Assembly: GCA_010279815.1 (NCBI GenBank)
Contig: QEOQ01000133.1
Span: 40,223 to 104,222, forward strand
Direction of reading: 5' to 3'
Source: Brachionus plicatilis
Taxonomy: Eukaryota; Rotifera; Eurotatoria; Ploima; Brachionidae
DNA length: 64,000 nucleotides
Position 1 is the stretch's first letter. Every line of letters starts with the position of its first letter. The translations under genes were made by a program, and so were the position numbers. Shown here in pieces: positions 54,886 to 64,000 of this stretch. The notes beneath the pieces were generated by a model. The model was not told the DNA's origin, ran no database searches, and was given only the letters and a program-made list of their open reading frames with translations.

Positions 54886-55071
54886 AATCGGATTTTAATA
54901 ATAAATCCAACTCAAAAAGTGCAAGCAAACAGTATGTACATTTAGCAACACAAATTCGACCGCTTCGTCCAGGTGACTTTCAATCAACTTCCGCAAGAAT
55001 TCATCCGCTCTTGGTTCGTTGGTGATTCCGGAAATCATCTTGAGTGTTGGGCCATTTAAATTGACTTAGTA

Positions 55072-58000
55072 GTAGTAGTAGAAGTATAAATGCTGTGGGA
55101 GACTTGAGTCTCCAAGAAGTGGCGCACGTAGACGCCCCACTTTAACACCAAATTGACAATTTTTTAAATAAGCTATTTTTAGATAGCTTATTTTTACATA
55201 TTTTTAAATATCTTATTGTACATATTTTATAAAAAAATTTTGTTTTTTTTTTTTTACATGTTTACTAATATCCTTTTTTTAGAAACAAAAAAATTTTATC
55301 TTATTGGTAACAACAGTTTAAAAAAAAAAAATTAAGTGGTTTGACAATATAGTGTGTGTAAAGTGATTTTGGTGGATGTTGTCTTATCTAGTAGAAACCC
55401 AGTTGCTTATAAATTCGGTTTTTAAATGTCTAAGTGTTAGTAACGCATCTTGTCGCTGCATCGAGGGCATTTCAATTACCTGCGGTCCTGTTCGTGAAGA
55501 AGTTGGTGCGTGCCTCGCAGTAGTGAACCAACTGGCGCTCAGTTGCAAGATGACAAGTTCTGGTGTTCCCTGCTGGACAGTCGAGGCCATCAGACGCCAG
55601 CCTTTGATCGTCGTTGATAAAGCATACGTGGTATTACCCGTCCGGAATCTTATGGAGGTCACCTCGACTACGCCGGTCTTCTAAAGTGGCCCAACAGAGA
55701 GCTTCTCTCCTTTAAACGTAGGGTTTTGATTTGAGTTCAGCGACTAGCTTTGAGAATCGCCTTTGCACCTGTTCAAGCAGTTTAATGTCACCCCGTCGAA
55801 AATGATTCCAGGCACCGACTGCAAACTCTAAGTGAGGCCGTAAGAACGACTTGGAGAGCAAGTTCACCAGGTCCAATGAAAAATACGAGAAAGTAAGCTT
55901 GATTCGGCACGCTTTCATCGTCGCCCTAGACGCCGCTCTCTTGGACTGCTCAGTCCACTTAAGGTCATTTGTGATGATGATTCCTGGGTTTCGCTCTTTT
56001 GTGGTCTTTTCAAGTGTATGATCTCCTAATATGTGCTCGCAGCAGCCGTTGTTGTCCCCAACATGCATGACCACACACTTCTTTTTGTTGAATTACGTTC
56101 GCCAAGTGTCCGACCATTCTGCAAGACAGTTGAGATCAGACTGCAGCCTCCTATAATTCTCCTCACGTAGTACCGAGCTCATTAGCTTGCTGTCATCAGC
56201 GTACAGCTTACAAACAGATCCACACACGTCCGGAATATCATTGATGAAGATGATGAAGAGAAGCGGGCCAATGACCGAACCTTGAGGAACGCCACTCGTA
56301 ACTGGTACCCAATCAGATTCTGCTTCGCCTATGGCTACTCTCTGTCTTCGGCCGCTCAGGAAGTTACGAATCCAGCTAACAATAAGATCGGGGATGCCGT
56401 ACGCTGCTAGCTTGACAAGAAGCAGTTCATGTGATACTTTGTCGAACGCCTTCTCGAAGTCCAGATATATTATATCTACAGGCTTTTTACGACACTGTTT
56501 TGAGCAGGTTTGTCACACATGCCTTATGTGCCACAAAGCTATGTTGCTTCTTGGTAATCAAATTATGTTTGTCCAAGTGCTTGACAATGTAGTATTTAAT
56601 GAGTGATTCCAAGACCTTGCATGGGACTGAGGTAAGAGAGACTGGGCGATAATTGCCAACTGAGGTTCTACTTCTACTTTTGTAAATAGGCGATACATTT
56701 GCAATCTACCATTCTTTGGGAAGTGTAGATGAGCTCAGAGACTGAGAGTAAATAAGTGAGAGTGGTCCGGCAAGCTCCTTGGAACACATCTTAAGGGCGT
56801 GCGATACTACTTGGTCGACTCCTGCGGGCTTGTCACTGCACAATTTCATAAGCTTGGCCTGCGCTTTACAAGGAGTCACAACTTCACTGATGCTAAAGCT
56901 TGAGAGCGCCTCATGAAATTATCTTTAGCTCGCCTTTTGTCTTCTCGTGAAGTTGGAGGCTCGAAGACCGAGAAGAAAAACAAGTTTAGCCTGTTGCAAA
57001 TGCTGCTCTGACCATTGACGGTCTTGTCGTCATGGTCTGTCAGGGCAGCTATAGTTTCCTTTCTAGCAAAACGACGGTTCATGTAAGAGTATAAGAGCTT
57101 AGGTTCCTTTTAGCTGCTTGTGCAAGCTTCATTTCGTACTCAATAATGTTCATCTTCACCGTGAATTTGACTAGTCGGCACAATGCTGCATGGTTTCTTG
57201 CCAATATGTCAACGTCCGGCTTGATGCGTTTGTGGATGGAAAGGCGCCGCACAAGCGATGATATCTGCTGATTTCACCAAGAAGGCTTTACTTGAGTCAG
57301 CCGAGGTAAACGCCTTTTGATGAAAAGGTCAGACGCCGCGCCAAAGGTATCTAGGAACGAAGTATAACTGTTTTGAGTGAGCCGATTGTTGAGGGCTGAG
57401 TGCCATTCAATTGTGTTGAAATGCTTGCTCATGGCAACTTAGTCACCATACTTCCAGTTAAACTTTCTGCTATCGAAGCTCGTCGGTCGCGCTGTTGGCC
57501 AGTAGAATTTAAATTGTATGCTGTAGTGGCTTCTGACCGACTTTTCATCCAGTGGTGGGCCAATCTCAACTTCGGATACTCTGTTTCGGTCGGTGACCAA
57601 CACTTAGTCGAGCAGACCGTTGGCTTACCGTCGTATGAGAACGTCTTGTCAGCGACAAGTTGGACAAGGCTGGAGTGACTAAGTGCGTTGGTGACGTGTG
57701 CATTAGTGACGTGTAGATTGGCTGATGCAATGTTTCTCAGGACTGGTGATCCGAATACGTTCCATTCTACGTCTGGCATGTTGAAGTCACCCATTAAGAT
57801 AGTTGTCGAGGAAACATTCTTAGCAACGCCACTTACAGCTGCCGTGATTGACAGTGCGATCCCACTGTCAACAAAACTAGGCATGCTCGATTCGGTTTGC
57901 AATGTCGGTGGTCTGTAAATGCAACCCACTAGTTAAGGTTTTTTGTTTCTCAATTTGATTGCAACCCAAGCCTGCTCACAATCAGTGCTCAGTAAACTCG

Positions 58001-58862
58001 ACTCTTTCGCTCTAAAGGCTTCGATTCCATTTTTCACGTAGATGCAGACACCGACGCCTTTCACGTCACCCAAGCTACTCTAAACAGCTGGTAACCGATG
58101 AGTAAACCGACTCAGCTGATGCGGCAGATGGCGAGCACAAGTTGCTAGCCGGTGAGCGTGACGCTATGGTAGGTGTAGTCGGAAATGAGGCCATCTTATC
58201 CGAGTCAATTTTAAATACCGTTACGTGAGACGCGCGGTCTGACGAGTTCGCTCGAGAGAGACACCTCCTGCCAAGAGGACACAACGGCATTTCTAGCGAA
58301 TCAAGCGGGCCCTCTAACTTGTTAGAACACTAGCTGCTGGGCAAAGTATGATTGACTTGACTAACATGGCCTTATCGATAATTCATTCAGAGATTGTTAC
58401 TAATTAGTTGATGCTTTAGACCAAATGAGGCGATGGTCATCCAATTCGACGTAAATGGCTGCTATTCGCGATCGACTGCAGAGACGATCAGACCCAGTTC
58501 GCCGTTTCTGATGCCCCATAAGCGTTTCTTGCCATCTCCGCAGGTCTTGACTTTAACAATTCGACCGTTGACTGTCGCAGTATCTGTAAGTTGTGCATTC
58601 TTAGCATTACGTTCTTCGCGGAGCTTTCGGTTAGCGAGACGCTCGCTTGGCGTAAAATCTTCGTTAATGAATACATTTTTATAGTCATTACTGTCACGTA
58701 GTTTTCTTGCACCTCGAAGCATTTCCGTCCTTGCGCTCACATTATCAGTCAACATTACTTCTAGAACCCGATCGTTTTTATCCTCAGCCGACGCTTGACT
58801 AACTGCTTTCCTGTCAATACGTCTGGCTTTTGACACCTTAGTGCTTGGCACTCCGAATGCGC
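55072..58862 (-). pseudogene. CR1-like LINE, GC-richer, multiply broken
   Basis: In minus-strand order: ORF1 C-terminus (58851-58462: KNVFINEDFTPSERLANRKL); endonuclease (57929-57429: MGCIYRPP, ILMGDFNMPDVEW); RT in scattered frames (57082-56100); tail (56074-55712: NDLKWTEQSKRA, LEQVQRRFSKLV); and the last segment (55670-55380: RRSRGDLHKIPDG, then RTNFFTNRTAGN). The 3' end near 55072-55090 is a short (TAC)n run on the LINE strand. Several TGG-to-TGA-type stops and frameshifts inactivate it. It resembles the LINE at 33053-35505 in the tail. Composition is near 45-50% G+C, far above the surroundings. Confidence 0.82.
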
Positions 58863-58978
58863 TGGGAATATTTTTAGGAAAAGAAGGAAAGGAAGTGATT
58901 TTTACAAATTTTCAAAAATAATTTGAAACTTGAAATTAATTAATATTTTAAATTTTTCGAAATTAAAATTTTAACATA

Positions 58979-59743
58979 ACGGGTGTTCAATAATAAATGA
59001 CCGTTTTTGTTTAATAGAAAAAAAATGTGTTCCAGTCCGTCAAAATGGCTGAAATTTTATACACATAAACTAACACCTTTCTTGTTTAAGAAATGGGTAT
59101 AAATAACTTTCCACCTCTAGTTAAACGGTGACGGTGCCAAATCACCTAAACCTACTTTTGACCAAAAATGTCCTCGAAGGTTTGAATTTTACCAATTTTT
59201 GATATACACATATTCTGATGTGAAATTTTAAGTTGATTAAAATGAGCCATAAATCATTTCAGTATCATGTTCCGTTCGAAAAATATCCTTAAAAAACTGC
59301 CAAAAAATGACCAATTTGTAAAATTCCAAAAAAATGCTGTTTTTGATTCTTTTTGCTATAACTTTCTATAGAAACATTCGATCCAAATAAAATTTTACAC
59401 AATCATAGATGACTAAATAAGCTTTAAATAAAAATATTAAATTTGTAGGTATCACTTTTGGTTTGACCAAGGAGTTATGAATAAACCAAAATTTGGTATC
59501 TCATTTTTATGAATGTATTGATCTAAGTGCTTACAGTAAAATATCTAAAAAGTATACTTAAATGAAAGCTAAATAAATATAGTTTCTAAAAATATATAGG
59601 ACTAAAGGGTGGTAATTTTGATCTTTGAAAAAAAATCAACTAAATTATGCTTTAATATAAAAATTTAAAAAATTTTTATTTTTGAATTTTAACTTATTTT
59701 AAACTTTTAAAATACATTTTTTTTTATCAATTATTAAAGAAAA
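58979..59743. repeat. Left 765-bp TIR of the mariner-like element
   Basis: Inverted copy of 61032-61796. Differences seen near 59109 (A/T), near 59130-59132 (GGTGACGG against GGGAACGG) and near 59264 (CAGTATC against CACTATC). Confidence 0.9.
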
Positions 59744-59787
59744 AATTTATTTTTTTATATTTATTTATTATCAATAAAAATTTTGAT

Positions 59788-61012
59788 TTATTTATGACAA
59801 TAACATCCTTTAGCTTCCTCAACCTTTCTTACTCTACTGGTAAAAGAATCAATGGCTTTTTTGATTTCTTCAGTCGGTATTTTACTAATTGCTCTCTTTA
59901 TTTCTTCTTTAAATGTATCACGATTAGAAAACTTATTGCAATTCATTCTTGTGACCACTGCGTTCCAAAAGTAAAAGTCGCATGGATTAAGGTCAGGTGA
60001 ATTGGGTGGCCATTTATCTTTTTTTATAAATTTATAGAGATTATTCTCACAATATCTCTGGCTGATTTTTGCAGTGTGAGGTGATGCACCATCTTGCTGA
60101 AAAAGCCACTTTGTCCCTCCGAACAATTCATTCCCTTGTCTCTTGGCAAATGGTAAAATTCTCCTCTGATAATATTTTGAATCAATTGTATCCCCTTTTT
60201 TTTTTTAAATTTTTACCAAATTTAATTCAAATTTAATTAATTCAAATTTTTTTAAATTGAATTCATGATAGATTGTAATTTATAAATACTCACCTTGTTC
60301 AATAAAATAAGCGCTTGTCGCACCATGTTCAGTCAAACCGATCCAAACCATTACGGACAGAGGGTTTTTTGATACACCATAAAGTCCTTTTATTAATAAT
60401 TAGCTTAATTAATTTGATTAAATTTATCAAAGTACCTCCATTTTTGTCAGCTTCATCTCGAGAAATCGCATAAACTCTTAGATTCTGTTTATTTAATCCA
60501 CCATCAACAGTAAATTTCTTTTCATCTGAAAACATAATTGGCAGATTTTTGAACTCAGTTGAACGAGCTTTACGCCAATATTGAGCAAAATTGAGCCTTT
60601 TTTTAACATGTGACTCAGTCAAAAGCGGAATTTTCCTCTTTTTATAAGCCTGAAATTTAATTATTAAATTTATTTGAATAAAATAAATTTTAAAAGCAAA
60701 TACTTTGAGTTTTAATTCTTTACGAATAGTAACTACAGAACCCACCGAAATATTCAACTTTTTACTGACTTTTCGTGTTGTAAAATTTTTGAGTAGACGT
60801 TTTACTTTCTTTTTATTTGAAACGGTAACAGCTGAACGAGGTCTACCTGGTTTTTTCGAATTTTGAAGCTTACCAGAGTCTTTGAATTCCTTTATCCATC
60901 TTCGAATCGTCCTTAAACTTGAGCGACGTCCGATAATTTCATAAATTTCGGATGCTGATTTTCCAGCTTGAAAATTTTGAATAAATAGCTGGGGTAAGCA
61001 TACTTTGGCCAT
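59788..61012 (-). CDS. Mariner-type (DD37D) transposase, intact, four exons
   Basis: Exons 61012-60704, 60649-60436, 60386-60294 and 60194-59788 total 1,023 nt, with three introns (54, 49 and 99 bp) at canonical GT-AG sites and in phase. The product is 340 residues, the normal mariner length. Residues ~1-105 are a paired helix-turn-helix DNA-binding region with a GRPRS AT-hook-like link. The catalytic acidic residues are Asp145 (FSDEKKF), Asp240 (FQQDGASPHTA) and Asp278 (SPDLNPCDFYFW). Thirty-seven residues separate the last two, giving DD37D as in maT-type mariners rather than DD34D. No stop or frameshift is present. With near-identical TIRs this may be an active copy. Introns inside a mariner transposase are uncommon and could regulate it by splicing. 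Confidence 0.92.
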
Positions 61013-61031
61013 TTTAGATTTCTTAATTATA

Positions 61032-61796
61032 TTTTCTTTAATAATTGATAAAAAAAAATGTATTTTAAAAGTTTAAAATAAGTTAAAATTCAAAAATAAA
61101 AATTTTTTAAATTTTTATATTAAAGCATAATTTAGTTGATTTTTTTTCAAAGATCAAAATTACCACCCTTTAGTCCTATATATTTTTAGAAACTATATTT
61201 ATTTAGCTTTCATTTAAGTATACTTTTTAGATATTTTACTGTAAGCACTTAGATCAATACATTCATAAAAATGAGATACCAAATTTTGGTTTATTCATAA
61301 CTCCTTGGTCAAACCAAAAGTGATACCTACAAATTTAATATTTTTATTTAAAGCTTATTTAGTCATCTATGATTGTGTAAAATTTTATTTGGATCGAATG
61401 TTTCTATAGAAAGTTATAGCAAAAAGAATCAAAAACAGCATTTTTTTGGAATTTTACAAATTGGTCATTTTTTGGCAGTTTTTTAAGGATATTTTTCGAA
61501 CGGAACATGATAGTGAAATGATTTATGGCTCATTTTAATCAACTTAAAATTTCACATCAGAATATGTGTATATCAAAAATTGGTAAAATTCAAACCTTCG
61601 AGGACATTTTTGGTCAAAAGTAGGTTTAGGTGATTTGGCACCGTTCCCGTTTAACTAGAGGTGGAAAGTTAATTATACCCATTTCTTAAACAAGAAAGGT
61701 GTTAGTTTATGTGTATAAAATTTCAGCCATTTTGACGGACTGGAACACATTTTTTTTCTATTAAACAAAAACGGTCATTTATTATTGAACACCCGT
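61032..61796. repeat. Right 765-bp TIR of the mariner-like element
   Basis: Inverted copy of 58979-59743. It lies directly upstream of the transposase start codon. Confidence 0.9.
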
Positions 61797-61844
61797 TATA
61801 TACAGCTGCTATAATATAATATAAAATCTCATGTTTTTCATTAT

Positions 61845-62650
61845 TATTTTGGATAGAAGCGGATAGAGTGGTTAAGCCTGTAGCATATTTCAGCAAACAA
61901 ATGAACAAAGCTCAAACCAAGTACTCAACATCAGAAAAAGAATTATTAGCAATTGTTGTGAGTGTTTAACATTTTCATTCGTTTCTTTATGGATGGCTTT
62001 TCACTGTTCATAGTGATCATCAGCCACTAAAATGGCTTTTAACAAAAAAAGGGTCAATCTCGTCGCGTTTAGCTAGATGGATCTAACGCCTCAATGTGTA
62101 TGAATTTGAGATCCGAAACAAACCTCGAGCCTCAAATGGTAACGCAGATGCCCTTTCAAGGATGCATGATATGTTCAGTACAATTGATGACAATGATGAG
62201 CTTTTGGACGATTTTGAAGACCATTTGATTTGTTCAATTGCTAATGAAGAGTTTTTAATTTGTTTCGATAGTGATTTTTATCACATAAGTTTGGACCAAG
62301 ATTTGGATCCAAATTTGGCTTGGATTAAAAAACAATTAACCTGTAAAAATTTGATACAAAGAGAACCAAAGTCTCCAATTCAGAAAGCATTACATTCAAA
62401 CTTGAAATTTTTTTTGCTGCAAGACGATAAATTCTTTTATAAAAAAACTATTTTTGAAACGACGAATCTCCTTTATGTGATACCAGAAAATGCGGTAGAA
62501 GAAATACTGCGTGTTGGTCATTGTTCTTTATATAGTGGACACTTAGATTTTATCGTCCAGGTTTAAAAGCAGCTATTAAAAATTTTATTAGAACGTGTGA
62601 TATGTGTCAAAGGGTGAAAATTACACATCCAAATAGATTGGTAAATTAAA
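61845..62650 (+). pseudogene. Ty3/gypsy pol fragment (RNase H and integrase zinc-binding)
   Basis: One frame holds the RNase H end of gypsy-type RT (YSTSEKELLAIV, FTVHSDHQPLKWL, NADALSR), then a spacer and the start of the integrase zinc-binding region. After a frame change near 62560 the CxxC part follows (CDMCQRVK). Stops interrupt it near 61966 and 62082. The integrase core and the 5' part of pol are missing, so the fragment is dead. A short Arg/Pro-rich tail near 62950-63000 could be the C-terminus of the same polyprotein after an internal deletion. No long terminal repeats were identified. Confidence 0.75.
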
Positions 62651-63256
62651 GCGACTTAGGGTGAAAAAATTCAATTCGATTTTTGTGCTTAGATCATGTT
62701 CCAACTTGTGTTTTTATCTCAGGTTCCTAAACCAACTGCGAAAAAATCAAAAACAAAAAAATTAGCAACTAAAAATTTTAGAGACAATTGACAAGTCAGG
62801 TGAGGAAGATTTCGGCCAACAAGTGGTTGAATACCTAGTTGACGAGTCCAATGAAGAATTGTCTAACCAAAATGAGTTCTCTTTAAGGACATTTTATGTA
62901 TAAAAGACAAATCGTGAATGTAAACGATCGAGTCAAAATCAAGAAAAACATATCAGAAGTAGCACTCGACCGCGTAAAGCTCCTTATCGTTGCCAAGCTT
63001 AATTTATCTAATTCAATGTAATTTTAATTCGAATATTTGTTCACAATTAGTTAATTTAGCAACTTTTCCAGTTTTTAATTCATAAGACAAATTTTGTAAT
63101 CAAATTTATTTTATTTATTCAAATTAATCTTTCTCGTACTCGTTTTTGAATTCATCTCGACTATTAAATGAAAAAATATATTTCTTTTCTCTCGAAAGTT
63201 TTAAAATTTAATGATAAATTTTTAATTTATAAAGTGCTCTTATGTGAACGTGTGAT
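62651..63256. other. Deleted retroelement remains and AT-rich sequence
   Basis: Short Lys/Glu-rich coding traces up to about 63000, then AT-rich sequence that might include a decayed LTR. No boundary is clear. Confidence 0.35.
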
Positions 63257-63553
63257 TTGTCAAATATGAAAGAAATAAAGCAAAATCGAAACATTTTTAT
63301 TAGCAATGTTTCGCTTGCAGCGTATGGTCGTCACACTGGTCAAGCGTTTAAAGCCGACATAATCACATCCCAAACAGACAACAACCTAAACTGGGGTCCA
63401 GTGCATCACTTAAAGGTGTTGTACTCGCGTGATTATGCACACTCTTACGAAACAAAAGAAATGTTCTTGCGATTTTGTGAACCCAGCTGTAACGAACAGT
63501 TAATGAAGAGCTTAATGGCGTCGAATGGCCATTTGAATCTGGAAAGTTTATAA
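63257..63553 (+). CDS. Unrecognised open frame near the window end
   Basis: A 98-codon frame (MSNMKEIKQNRNIF...) with composition less AT-biased than its flanks and a mix of Cys, His and Trp suggesting real coding sequence. A further open stretch in another frame follows at about 63560-63740 (SERFVIRDAAIQTDPPE). It could be a broken gene, two exons, or part of the neighbouring retroelement. I do not recognise the family. Confidence 0.35.
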   Translation: MSNMKEIKQNRNIFISNVSLAAYGRHTGQAFKADIITSQTDNNLNWGPVHHLKVLYSRDYAHSYETKEMFLRFCEPSCNEQLMKSLMASNGHLNLESL

Positions 63554-63739
63554 ATTTCAAATTTAATCGAAATTTTACTCAACAACACCATTTGCTTGTA
63601 AGTGAACGATTCGTCATTAGAGACGCCGCTATTCAAACAGACCCTCCAGAAACAGCTAACACAAGTTTCTTACAAGCAGAGTATTTAAGTCAACATCTTC
63701 ATTGTAAGACTTTTGTTTTTGGACGTCCGAAGATTTAAT

Positions 63740-64000
63740 GGACAATGCGTACTCGATATTTTGCAACGACGACAACGCTTCGACCGCAAGTAATGTAAAA
63801 ATTAGTGAAAAATAACCTAGAGTCAAAAACAATGGTTCGGTAAATAAAGTGATGGCAAGACTTTTGTTAAACCAAAAAAAAATCAAAGAAGTCTATTTTT
63901 TTCATTTAATTAGCAGCAAATTTCAAGTTTTGGTTAATTTTCAGTTTATTTTAAGTTAAAGTTCAATTCAATTTATTGTTAAGAGCCTTGGAGCGACTCT
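63740..64000. other. Window edge, no gene called
   Basis: Short minus-strand frames overlap here, but none has a recognisable motif. Confidence 0.4.

Larger units (their letters stand above)
58979..61796 (-). mobile_element. Complete mariner-like element with 765-bp inverted repeats
   Basis: TA flanks both ends (58977-58978 and 61797-61798). The terminal inverted repeats are 58979-59743 and 61032-61796, 765 bp each, and differ at only about four positions by my reading, with no net indel. Outer tips read ACGGGTGTTCAATAATAAAT. Between them lies a spliced DD37D transposase. The right repeat ends about 20 bp before the transposase ATG, so the promoter must be inside the repeat. Confidence 0.93.

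Noticed and set aside
1..64000. tRNA or rRNA genes
   Set aside because: I saw no cloverleaf with A and B box-like words and no conserved rRNA sequence on either strand; a covariance-model scan would be decisive.

Overview
The window is an AT-rich, intron-containing metazoan genome segment with one assembly gap (32386-32933). Introns are mostly about 45-60 bp, and transposable elements fill more sequence than genes do. These traits fit a small aquatic invertebrate such as a monogonont rotifer (Brachionus-like). That identification is inference; nothing here proves the species.

Host genes. A multi-exon gene on the minus strand (15037-6081) encodes a cadherin-like beta-sandwich plus TPR-type protein; every splice phase I chose closes, giving 1,111 residues. 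Two near-identical genes for a membrane protein (beta-propeller-like repeats, Thr-rich stalk, three EGF domains, one membrane helix) lie in opposite orientation at 3319-5169 (+) and 20304-18370 (-), and their 3' flanks are duplicated too. SRPRB, the signal recognition particle receptor beta subunit, lies at 22767-21640 (-) in about eight exons. A slicer-type Argonaute with a long poly-Gln N-terminus lies at 29122-25745 (-), uninterrupted in one exon. A gene at 35805-36887 (+) carries 33-bp repeats coding 11-residue helical repeats and one in-frame TGA. An orphan HExxH protein lies at 40389-41444 (+).

Mobile elements. 1.1-2.7 kb is a decayed MULE. 10.3-11.1 kb is a LINE 3' fragment inside a host intron. 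23.7-24.7 kb is a truncated LINE. 30-35.5 kb holds several foldback/MITE elements and a broken CR1-like LINE. 37089-38131 is a non-autonomous hAT with a perfect 8-bp target-site duplication (TSD).

41.5-51.1 kb is a three-level nest: a 758-bp terminal-inverted-repeat (TIR) element, split by a LINE (41889-50322), itself split by a hAT (45139-48789). The LINE is flanked by two identical 374-bp copies of its target. 52.2-52.6 kb is a Helitron fragment, 53.9-54.9 kb a Tc1-like relic, and 55.1-58.9 kb a GC-richer CR1-like LINE relic. 58979-61796 is a complete DD37D mariner-like element with 765-bp TIRs and an undamaged four-exon transposase. 61.9-62.6 kb is a Ty3/gypsy fragment.

The most unusual signals are the 374-bp perfect TSD around the LINE, the intact long-TIR mariner, the in-frame TGA gene, and the inverted pair of propeller/EGF genes.
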